Source of the DNA: Gammaproteobacteria bacterium
Lineage (GTDB): Bacteria; Pseudomonadota; Gammaproteobacteria; Steroidobacterales; UBA11654
Assembly (NCBI GenBank): GCA_002691465.1
Contig: NZHP01000035.1
Span: forward strand, 2,643-36,900
Direction: 5' to 3'
Length of the DNA stretch: 34,258 nt
The notes beneath the pieces were generated by a model that worked only from the letters and a program-made list of their open reading frames with translations, ran no database searches and was not told where the DNA came from. Shown here piece by piece: positions 17,380-24,905 of the stretch; the first letter of the stretch is position 1; each line of letters opens with the position of its first letter. The position numbers were made by a program, and so were the translations under genes.

Positions 17380-20151
17380 ATGGCCATTATGTCCAAATTT
17401 AACAGAAGAAACTTTTTAAAAGGCTCGGCCTCCATGGGTCTTGCATTGAATTATTCTTCATCGGCTCTTGCGGTTGATAGCCAGAGCCAATATCGTTCTT
17501 GGGAAGATGTCGCAAGAAAAAAATGGACTTGGGATAAAGTCAGTCGATCCACACATGGCACCAACTGCACTGGACAGTGCGCTTTCAATGTTTATGTAAA
17601 AAATGGTGTGGTCTGGAGAGAAGAGCAACAAGGTGAATACGGTTCTTCTGGTGATGCTCCTGATTATGGGCCAAGAGGATGTCAAAAAGGCTTGAGTCAT
17701 TCTCGCTACATGTATGGTAAGCAGAGAATCCTTTATCCTCTAAAACGAGTCGGAGAGAGAGGCCAAGGAAAGTGGGAAAGGATCACATGGGAACAAGCCA
17801 TGTTGGAGATTGCAGACAAATTTATAGATCATTGTTTGGAACATGGGCCAGAAGCAATCACATGTGGGCTCGGTACCCAAATGGTCATGAAAAGAGCTTC
17901 TTATGCCAGTATTATGAGATTTGCAAATATCACTGGGATTCAGATGCCAGAGGCATTTGCAGGAGTCGGTGACTTATTCTCAGGAGCTCAAATTACTCTT
18001 GGGCATGTCACGCTTGGTAACACAATGGCTGAGATTTATAAATCCAAGTGTTGCTTGATTTGGTTCTGCAATCCAGCTGTCACAAGAATTCCTGATGCTC
18101 ATTTTTTCTGGGAAGCAAAATACAATGGGACTGAAGTAATCTCCATCTCACCAGATTTTAACGCCACTGCAATGCATGCTAGTAAATGGCTTAATCCAAA
18201 ACCTGGAACCGATATTGCTCTCGCAATGGCAATGGTTGAAACCATCATAAGTGACAAGAGTTATGATGAGGATTACATAAGAGAGCAGTCGGATCTCCCA
18301 TTTTTGGTAAGAAAGGATAACTTAAAATATTTAAGAGAGACGGACCTGCCTCAAGCTTCGGCTGATGCAAAAGATAATCGTTTTTATTTTTGGGACGAAA
18401 AGAATGATCAGTTAACTGAAGCGCCTGGTACTGGCACTCCTCCTGCGCCTCCTCCTGGTACACCCGAACACCTTATACCTCCCATGCCTTCGATCGATCT
18501 TCAGGGCCTAAAGCCAGCGATTGAGGGTTCCTGGATCATTGAAACAAAAGATGGTCCAGTCGAGGTCACCACTGTTTTCGAAATGGTGAAAGAAAGATCA
18601 TCAGAACACACGCCTGAGTATGCTGAAGAGATAACTGGCATAAGCGCTAAAGTAATTAGAAACGTAGCTAGAAAATTTGCGAGCTCTAAACCGGGAATGA
18701 TCTATGCAGGTTATCGCGCCTCGAAATATCTTCATGGGGATTTACTGCAAAGAGCATTATTTTTACTCCTTTGCATCACTGGCAATACTGGCAAAGAAGG
18801 TGGTGGTCTTACCATCACAAACCTTGCAAAAGATGAAAGCGCCCTTTTCCCATTTGCTCTCAAAAATCCAATTGCAGCCTTTCGTGTAGCCACACTTTCA
18901 AGATGGGACTATGTTCATGCAAACATGAAAGAATTCAATGAGGAAATGTATGGAAAAGAATTGGCCGAAGAATACGATCATCATTTCAAAGAGTCGGTTA
19001 AAAATGGATGGTTTCCAGACTATTCAAAGAAACCTTGGAAGATGGGACTTTTTTCAGGAACTAATGCTGCCAGTTGGAGGTCGTCCGGAAAAAGGTGGAG
19101 AGAAAATGCTTTTAGCAAGCTAGAAACCATTGCGACTTTTGCTACTGATATGGGCGCTACAGCAATGTATTCTGATTATGTATTGCCAATCTCCCATCAC
19201 TATGAAAGACATGACTTTCATCTAGAGCCGAGAACGCCTTATATGCAGGTCATTGATAAAGCGGTCGAGCCCCTAGGAGAGAGCGTAGATGACTGGACTG
19301 CATACAAAAGACTGACCGAGGCAATCTCTATTCGAGCAAAAGAAAGAAACATAGGTCCCATACCTGATAATGTTGTGGGCGTTCCGTTTGCGAGAGACAT
19401 GACAAAATATCACGATGACTTCACCGATGAAGGAAAAATTAAGTCAGTTAAAGATGTCATTCAATTCCTTTTGGACAACACAACAGGCATCCAAAACGTT
19501 AAGTACGAGGAACTTGCGACAAAAGGCTTTTTAAGAAATAAAGGCTCTGAAACTACACTCCATTCAAAAGAGTCGCCCTTTTTCTCAGAAATTTATGACA
19601 ATGTTAGGGAAAAGACCGGTTACAAGACTTTGACCCACAGGCAACAATTTTATATTGATCATGACTGGTTTGTTAAATTTGATGAGGCATTGCCTGGACA
19701 TAAAGATGCTTTAATCAATGAAGGCTATCCCATGAAAATGTTGATGGGTCATGCCAGGCATGGTATCCATAGCATGTGGCGTGACGATAGCTTTCTCCTC
19801 AGCCTTCAAAGAGGAGAACCTGATGTCTATGTCAATCCAGAAGATGCAAAAACTAAGGATGTTGAGGATGGTGAGCTAATCAGAGTATTCAGCAAATCAG
19901 GATCATTTATTGCTCAAGCACATGTAACCTCAGCGATGGGTCCTAATATGCTATACATGTATCATGGTTGGGACCCCATGATGTTCAGAGGTCGTGAGAA
20001 TTTTGGCGCAGTCGTTCAAACGGGAGGGCTTATAAAGCCCACGTCTCTAGTTGGAGACTATGAGCATTTGGGATGGAAGCCCTTTGCTTATGAGCCCAAT
20101 CACACCTTTCATGACTTCACATGCGATTTTGAAAAATACTCAGAAGCATAA
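17380..20151 (+). CDS. Exported type II DMSO-reductase-family molybdoenzyme, catalytic subunit
   Basis: A 923-residue molybdopterin oxidoreductase. A Tat signal (NRRNFLKG, 8-15, then a hydrophobic stretch ending SSSALA near 31) sends it folded to the periplasm. The FeS site is H59, C63, C67 and C101, the His/Cys pattern of NarG and of the ethylbenzene/dimethylsulfide dehydrogenase group. D198 (GVGDLF) aligns with the Asp Mo ligand of that group, and NPAVTRIPDAHFFWEAKYNG and the C-terminal pterin-binding domain are intact. A Pro-rich insert lies at about 347-371. Related enzymes hydroxylate hydrocarbons with water or act on sulfur or nitrogen oxyanions. No NarH-like FeS subunit, cytochrome or chaperone is encoded here. 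Neither ATG (17380, or 17389 just before the Tat motif) has a clear ribosome binding site. Substrate unknown. Confidence 0.85.
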   Translation: MAIMSKFNRRNFLKGSASMGLALNYSSSALAVDSQSQYRSWEDVARKKWTWDKVSRSTHGTNCTGQCAFNVYVKNGVVWREEQQGEYGSSGDAPDYGPRGCQKGLSHSRYMYGKQRILYPLKRVGERGQGKWERITWEQAMLEIADKFIDHCLEHGPEAITCGLGTQMVMKRASYASIMRFANITGIQMPEAFAGVGDLFSGAQITLGHVTLGNTMAEIYKSKCCLIWFCNPAVTRIPDAHFFWEAKYNGTEVISISPDFNATAMHASKWLNPKPGTDIALAMAMVETIISDKSYDEDYIREQSDLPFLVRKDNLKYLRETDLPQASADAKDNRFYFWDEKNDQLTEAPGTGTPPAPPPGTPEHLIPPMPSIDLQGLKPAIEGSWIIETKDGPVEVTTVFEMVKERSSEHTPEYAEEITGISAKVIRNVARKFASSKPGMIYAGYRASKYLHGDLLQRALFLLLCITGNTGKEGGGLTITNLAKDESALFPFALKNPIAAFRVATLSRWDYVHANMKEFNEEMYGKELAEEYDHHFKESVKNGWFPDYSKKPWKMGLFSGTNAASWRSSGKRWRENAFSKLETIATFATDMGATAMYSDYVLPISHHYERHDFHLEPRTPYMQVIDKAVEPLGESVDDWTAYKRLTEAISIRAKERNIGPIPDNVVGVPFARDMTKYHDDFTDEGKIKSVKDVIQFLLDNTTGIQNVKYEELATKGFLRNKGSETTLHSKESPFFSEIYDNVREKTGYKTLTHRQQFYIDHDWFVKFDEALPGHKDALINEGYPMKMLMGHARHGIHSMWRDDSFLLSLQRGEPDVYVNPEDAKTKDVEDGELIRVFSKSGSFIAQAHVTSAMGPNMLYMYHGWDPMMFRGRENFGAVVQTGGLIKPTSLVGDYEHLGWKPFAYEPNHTFHDFTCDFEKYSEA

Positions 20152-20153
20152 AG

Positions 20154-21416
20154 CTAGAATACATCCTCTCTTGGGACTGGCTCAAGAAACATAAATATAA
20201 TTGCTGCGAGAACAATTGGTATTATTCCGACATATGTGTATCCCATGTTCCAGCCAAAAGCCGTCGCTGCATATGTAATGGCAAGAGGTCCAAGACCAAA
20301 GCCTAGATTGATTGCCAACGTTCCAGAAAAGCTTGCCGCAGTTGCCCTGAGTTCTGCTGGAAAATTCTCTGCAATAAAAGTTGCCATAACAGCATAAGCG
20401 CCATAAAAGAATAGCGTCATCAGTCCGTAAACTATCAATACTTGAGTCCAGCCTTGTGCCCACCAGATCAGCATGATGAAGGCAAGACTTCCAGAAAGAG
20501 CCCAAATGATGATTGTATTTCTTCTGATTAGGAAAAACTCCCCAACAATTGCGGCAGCAATATATCCAAAAGCGCCTATACCATATGAATAACCAACAAT
20601 TTTGATGGCATCAACTATATTCCAACCTCTGGCTTGAGTGAAATACAACACCAGCATCAGCGTACTGCCGTATGCAAATGCATAAAGAAATTGGCCTGTA
20701 AAAAGAAGCAGTGTTTTTCTTCTCCATTTTTCCTGAAATAAAACCATTGTGCTGACAGAAGGCTCATCTTCAGGTTTTGATGCTTGTGATTTCAGCCAAG
20801 CTTCTGATTCAGGAAGATACTTATATATTATCCATCCATATGGAAGGAAAAGGAGAGCTAATAAAAAAGTATATCGCCAATTGATACCCAGTTGCTCAAT
20901 CATGAATGCCACTAATACTGATGCAAAAAACCAACCCAAGGGAAACCCAATCTGGAGTATGCCTGTGAAGAGTCCTCTGTATCTGGGTGGAGATGACTCA
21001 GTTACTGTAGTCAATGTAATTGGCGATTGAGCTCCAGCTGCAGTAAAACCCAAGGTTCTCGCAATAAGCACAGATATTGTATTGGGAGCAATAGCCAGAA
21101 ACGCAACAAAAATGGGCGTCAAAAAAGTTGACCATAATAGGGATTTTCTTCTTCCAATCCGATCAGTGAGCACCCCGACTTGAGTGCAAAGAATGCCGGA
21201 GATAAAAAATGTTATTGCAACATACCAACCAACATCTGTTAGTGACCATCCGAAATCATTTTGAAACTTTTCACTGACCAATATGAAAATTGAGTGGTCC
21301 AAATTTGCAAATGTTACCCCGATTAAGCAAATGAAGAAGATTTTATAGGATTTGAAAGGGATATCTTTGAAAGATATTTCACCCGATGTAGTATTCAAAT
21401 TCTCATTGTCTGACAT
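20154..21416 (-). CDS. MFS transporter, metabolite/aromatic-acid carrier type
   Basis: 420 residues with about twelve hydrophobic segments and the major-facilitator loop motif GVLTDRIGRRKS between helices 2 and 3. The overall pattern (FANLDHSIFILVSEKFQNDF, then SPPRYRGLFTGILQIGFP) resembles the sugar/aromatic-acid MFS importers rather than drug exporters. Its stop is 2 nt from the convergent molybdoenzyme stop, and it is divergent from the amidase gene. A good ribosome binding site (GGGGAG) precedes the ATG. It is probably the uptake system for the substrate of the surrounding catabolic genes. Confidence 0.82.
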   Translation of the reverse strand: MSDNENLNTTSGEISFKDIPFKSYKIFFICLIGVTFANLDHSIFILVSEKFQNDFGWSLTDVGWYVAITFFISGILCTQVGVLTDRIGRRKSLLWSTFLTPIFVAFLAIAPNTISVLIARTLGFTAAGAQSPITLTTVTESSPPRYRGLFTGILQIGFPLGWFFASVLVAFMIEQLGINWRYTFLLALLFLPYGWIIYKYLPESEAWLKSQASKPEDEPSVSTMVLFQEKWRRKTLLLFTGQFLYAFAYGSTLMLVLYFTQARGWNIVDAIKIVGYSYGIGAFGYIAAAIVGEFFLIRRNTIIIWALSGSLAFIMLIWWAQGWTQVLIVYGLMTLFFYGAYAVMATFIAENFPAELRATAASFSGTLAINLGFGLGPLAITYAATAFGWNMGYTYVGIIPIVLAAIIFMFLEPVPREDVF

Positions 21417-21431
21417 GTTCTCCCCTTTGAT

Positions 21432-21461
21432 TTGATTTGTAAATAATCAATATACTGTAAT
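21432..21461 (+). promoter_or_regulatory. Candidate promoter for the nitrilase-family amidase operon
   Basis: TTGATT (21432-21437) and TGTAAT (21456-21461) are 18 nt apart in the 100-nt divergent gap between the MFS and amidase genes, giving a leader of about 50 nt. AT-rich context makes chance matches easy. Confidence 0.35.
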
Positions 21462-21516
21462 ATGTTATTGATTGAATCGATTTTTTTAATTTTGAGTTTT
21501 AACAAAAGGTGAAATT

Positions 21517-22659
21517 ATGACGCTCCAATATTCTGCTGTTGGGATACAAAACGAATCGCATATGGCGACCACCATTGACGATTATTGGAAAGATCTGGAA
21601 AGGCTCCAGACCAGTATCGCTTATGCTGTATGGAATTGCAGCTTGGATTTGCCTGTTCAGCTTGTCTCAATCTCTGAAGGTGGAATTGGAGGGTGGTGCC
21701 TTGGTGGAGGCGAAGAACACCTTCGAATATACAATGAGGTCGTGCCTGAAATACCGGGAAAGGAAACAGAGTTTCTAGGTGAAATATGCAAGCAATTCAA
21801 TATTTACCTCGTTGCTCAAATGGTTGCTAAAGTTCCAGAGCTTATGCCCGATAGAATCTTTAATGTTGCATTCATTATCAATCCAAAGGGAGAGCTAATC
21901 CATACTCATATAAAGACATCTTTCTATCAAAAAGAAACCAACACGGCGCCCAGTGATATATGGGACATTTATCTTGAAAAATATGGAGATGATCCAGAGA
22001 AACTCCATGATGCCTTGTATCCGGTTGCAAAAACTGAGATTGGAAATATTGGAACATTGATTTGTGCAGAGGGGAGTTATCCTGAAGCAGCTCGTGGTCT
22101 GGCCATGAATGGTGCTGAAATAATATATAGATCACAGTATCCAGAGCCGTGGATGGGAAATAATATGAATCAAATACAGAATCAATCCCATGCGATATTT
22201 AATACTTGTTATGTGCTTGCTCCTAATATTGGTGGAATCTATATGCCCGGTGGAGAAGATTTTAAATTCAGTAATGGAAAAAGCCAAATCATTGATTATA
22301 GAGGCCAAATTATCTCTGAGTATCTGAGTGGTGGAGAAGCGCTGGTCAGTGCAATTGTGAACATTGATGGCTTAAGAGATTTTAGATTGAGAGGGCAGTG
22401 GCAAAATTTAACCAAAGATATGAGAGTTGAAGAATACAAAGTTATCTATGATGCGATGATTGCAAAAGGTGGAATATATCCAAAAAATCTATGCATGAAT
22501 GAACCCCCGTTCACCGAAGAAGACCAGGTTGAACTGGTTAAGCATCAGGTAAATAAAATGGTAAAACTGGGTATATATACTGCTCCAAAAAATTGGGAGC
22601 CGTATGATATTAAAGAATCTGTTGCTGAGAGGATCAAAAAAACTGAAAGCGGATCTTAG
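21517..22659 (+). CDS. Nitrilase-superfamily amidase (complete catalytic triad)
   Basis: 380 residues of the C-N hydrolase (nitrilase) fold, closest in style to aliphatic amidase/formamidase branches. The triad is visible: E54 (SISEGGIGGW), K133 (HTHIKTS) and C183 (TLICAEGSYPE). The segment after the Cys (MNGAEIIYRSQYPEPW) is typical. It would hydrolyse an amide, nitrile or carbamoyl group in the cytoplasm. AAGGTGA precedes the ATG. The F420H2_quin_red-like gene follows 3 nt after its stop. A clear paralogue lies at 23836-24897 on the other strand, but with Gly in place of the catalytic Cys. The C-terminal tail is about 27 residues longer than that paralogue. Confidence 0.82.
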   Translation: MTLQYSAVGIQNESHMATTIDDYWKDLERLQTSIAYAVWNCSLDLPVQLVSISEGGIGGWCLGGGEEHLRIYNEVVPEIPGKETEFLGEICKQFNIYLVAQMVAKVPELMPDRIFNVAFIINPKGELIHTHIKTSFYQKETNTAPSDIWDIYLEKYGDDPEKLHDALYPVAKTEIGNIGTLICAEGSYPEAARGLAMNGAEIIYRSQYPEPWMGNNMNQIQNQSHAIFNTCYVLAPNIGGIYMPGGEDFKFSNGKSQIIDYRGQIISEYLSGGEALVSAIVNIDGLRDFRLRGQWQNLTKDMRVEEYKVIYDAMIAKGGIYPKNLCMNEPPFTEEDQVELVKHQVNKMVKLGIYTAPKNWEPYDIKESVAERIKKTESGS

Positions 22660-22662
22660 AAA

Positions 22663-23106
22663 ATGATTTGGCGTCTTTTTATCAATCCCATCATGATCTT
22701 TATTTTAAGATCGCCCCTTCATTTCCTTGTTAGCCACAGTGTTTTGGTTCTATATGTAACTGGAGCAAAAACTGGCAAACAATATTTTATACCCGTAAGC
22801 TTTTTTCAACATAGAACAGGACTGTTGACATGCGTGACTGATAAACCAAATATATGGTGGAGAAACTTGACCGAGGCTAATGAAATAAAAATTCTATTTA
22901 AAGGCAGGGAGGTTCAATCGAAAATAAATGTTGAATCTGCTGATTCAGACTATATATATCCAAAACTTAATGCTCTTTTTACTCATAGTCGTATCGATGG
23001 TTTTTTTGGAGGCATTGGTTACAAAAAAGGGAAGCCTATTGAGAATGACATCTTAGAGGCGACTAAAAGAATGGTCCTTATTGAGTTAAATTTCACTAAA
23101 CCTTAA
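22663..23106 (+). CDS. Nitroreductase/deazaflavin-dependent (F420H2_quin_red-like) family protein
   Basis: 147 residues of the split-barrel group related to Ddn and PF04075 proteins. The order LRSPLHFLVSHSVLVLYVTG, AKTGKQYFIPVSFF, and NIWWRNLTEANE is the signature of this family. In actinobacteria such proteins use F420; in gammaproteobacteria the cofactor is unclear (flavin is possible) and the family is little studied. The gene is directly downstream of the amidase, so they are co-transcribed. Its last 21 nt overlap the convergent FkbM-like gene. Confidence 0.6.
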   Translation: MIWRLFINPIMIFILRSPLHFLVSHSVLVLYVTGAKTGKQYFIPVSFFQHRTGLLTCVTDKPNIWWRNLTEANEIKILFKGREVQSKINVESADSDYIYPKLNALFTHSRIDGFFGGIGYKKGKPIENDILEATKRMVLIELNFTKP

Positions 23107-23835
23107 GTCTACCGCCGTCTTTCTTGGAACATTGTCTTGATCAAGCATATGAGGGCAAATAAACTGATCTCCAAGTTTTTTTGGACTCTTTGAAAAGCTA
23201 AGCTCTATTGCTTTGGGATCACCCTCCTCATCCAAACGATTATTATTCGGGTGAATATGGATCAGTTTTAGTGTTATTTGATCTAAAAATTTTTCGATCT
23301 TTTCTTTATTTTCAGAGACCGCATGAAATTCGATTACCAATCCGGACAGACGATCGCTGCATGCGATGATTTCATTTAGAATTTGATACTCGTATCCTTC
23401 AATGTCTACCTTGAGAAATATTGGCATATCATCTAGCCTTTCTATCGCTTGATTCAAGTTGGTATCACAACCTGGCGTAGTGCCAATTTTTTCTAAAAAC
23501 AAAACGGCATGCTCTTTAAAAAATGCTCTAAATTCTAAATAAAGCTTTACCGCTTCTAAGGGGGCAAAAAGCCTTCCGATTAAAATCGAAATAAGCCTTT
23601 TAAAAAAATGCTTAATCCAGTATTTAGTGCCTATAGAGTAATCATAAGCATGAACCCCGACTTTCTTCCGCTCTATAAAATCTTTTTCAAAACTCCAATT
23701 TCTTCCTATGCCCAGCGCGAGAAGAGCTGCAGAGTCATCAATAGACTTTGGATCGACGAGATAACCGCCATCATTATCGCTGCCTAATCTTATCAGATCG
23801 AATGAGCCGTCTGGTTTATAGCTCTTGGGCAGCAT
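23086..23835 (-). CDS. FkbM-type methyltransferase-like protein
   Basis: 249 residues. GSDNDGGYLVDP near the N-terminus and FLKVDIEGYEYQIL (about 139-152) are the characteristic motifs of FkbM-family SAM-dependent methyltransferases, which usually O-methylate glycans or natural products. A basic, hydrophobic stretch around residues 70-100 may be a membrane-facing insert. Its ATG abuts the stop of the nitrilase-like gene with no gap, so it is the third gene of the ubiD run. Why a methyltransferase of this type would sit with a decarboxylase is unclear. Confidence 0.65.
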   Translation of the reverse strand: MLPKSYKPDGSFDLIRLGSDNDGGYLVDPKSIDDSAALLALGIGRNWSFEKDFIERKKVGVHAYDYSIGTKYWIKHFFKRLISILIGRLFAPLEAVKLYLEFRAFFKEHAVLFLEKIGTTPGCDTNLNQAIERLDDMPIFLKVDIEGYEYQILNEIIACSDRLSGLVIEFHAVSENKEKIEKFLDQITLKLIHIHPNNNRLDEEGDPKAIELSFSKSPKKLGDQFICPHMLDQDNVPRKTAVDLRFSEI

Positions 23836-24897
23836 TTATTTTTTAGATTTTTCGGTATAGATTCCAGATTTGATGAGCTTCTTCACTGAATCGTTAAACA
23901 CCTTCCCTGCGTCCTCATGATTCATTGGTGGAAGGTTATTTGGCCATATAGGTCGGTCATAGAGTTTTTTGAATATCTCGGTTTTGAGATAAGGAATCCA
24001 GTTTTGAAATCTTGCATTTTGACGATAATGCCTCAAAGCTTCAATGTTTATTTCACTTGCAGTGTATGCATCTCCAACAGTGTCTGTCTTTGAAAGTATT
24101 GTTCCTTTGTAATCAATTATTGATGATCTGCCGCCTAAGGCGCCATCGATTATTGTTGGATCTCCGTTGTCTTCAGATGGCATTATTAGAGATCCTGTAT
24201 TTGGCGCTATCATGTAGGCAGTGTTATCAATCGCTCTTGATCGATTCTGGACTTCAAAGATCTCTCTGGAGACCCAAGGTTCAGGCAAGGATGCCCTGTA
24301 AAGTATTTCTGCCCCATTTAGAGCAAAAGCCCTGAATGATTCTGGGAAAGAACCCTCTACACCAACGGTGCCTGCAATATTCCCTATTGGAGTTTTGGCA
24401 ACTGGAAAGAAAGCTTCGATGGAGTCACCGTGCTGCTCGACCCATTGATCATAAACATCATGGGGTGTCGTTGAGTGCTCAACAAATACCACAATATTCT
24501 TATGATGCTTGTATATGACATCGCCATTGTCATCAATGATGAATATTGTATTAAAAAATCTATCTTTATATTCCGGAAGTCTCTCCTTAAGCTGTCCGAT
24601 GATATATGTACCTTTTTCTTTTGCCAGAACTCCTAAAAAGTCTGTTTCAGGGCCTGGTATTTCTGCTGCCATTATTTTTGCGTATTCGACCTGATTCATA
24701 TCCAATATCTCGTCAACGAAACCCTGAACTGCGCCTTCACCTAGTGCAATTAACTTAACGGGTAACTCCAATGAACACATGTGTGTCACCATCTCGATCA
24801 TATTTCCAATGTGATCAAGATTGATCTGAACCTCGTCTCTCGTTTTGACATGCTTGACCTTGGTTTGGAGAGCTACTGCTAAATATGGATCTATCAT
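23836..24897 (-). CDS. Nitrilase-superfamily protein without the catalytic cysteine
   Basis: 353 residues aligning along most of its length with the amidase at 21517-22659 (compare VQNRSRAIDNTAYMIAPNTG with IQNQSHAIFNTCYVLAPNIG). E54 (ALGEGAVQGF) and K133 (YKHHKNI) are kept. The position of the nucleophile reads GTVGVEGSFPE: G179, codon GGT at 24361-24363, against C183 in the paralogue. A TGT to GGT change would do this. The frame is otherwise intact and the fold core is conserved, so it is not an ordinary pseudogene. It may be a regulatory or structural partner, or use other chemistry. It lies 8 nt after ubiD and abuts the FkbM-like gene. Confidence 0.78.
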   Translation of the reverse strand: MIDPYLAVALQTKVKHVKTRDEVQINLDHIGNMIEMVTHMCSLELPVKLIALGEGAVQGFVDEILDMNQVEYAKIMAAEIPGPETDFLGVLAKEKGTYIIGQLKERLPEYKDRFFNTIFIIDDNGDVIYKHHKNIVVFVEHSTTPHDVYDQWVEQHGDSIEAFFPVAKTPIGNIAGTVGVEGSFPESFRAFALNGAEILYRASLPEPWVSREIFEVQNRSRAIDNTAYMIAPNTGSLIMPSEDNGDPTIIDGALGGRSSIIDYKGTILSKTDTVGDAYTASEINIEALRHYRQNARFQNWIPYLKTEIFKKLYDRPIWPNNLPPMNHEDAGKVFNDSVKKLIKSGIYTEKSKK

Positions 24898-24905
24898 TTA
24901 TTTGC

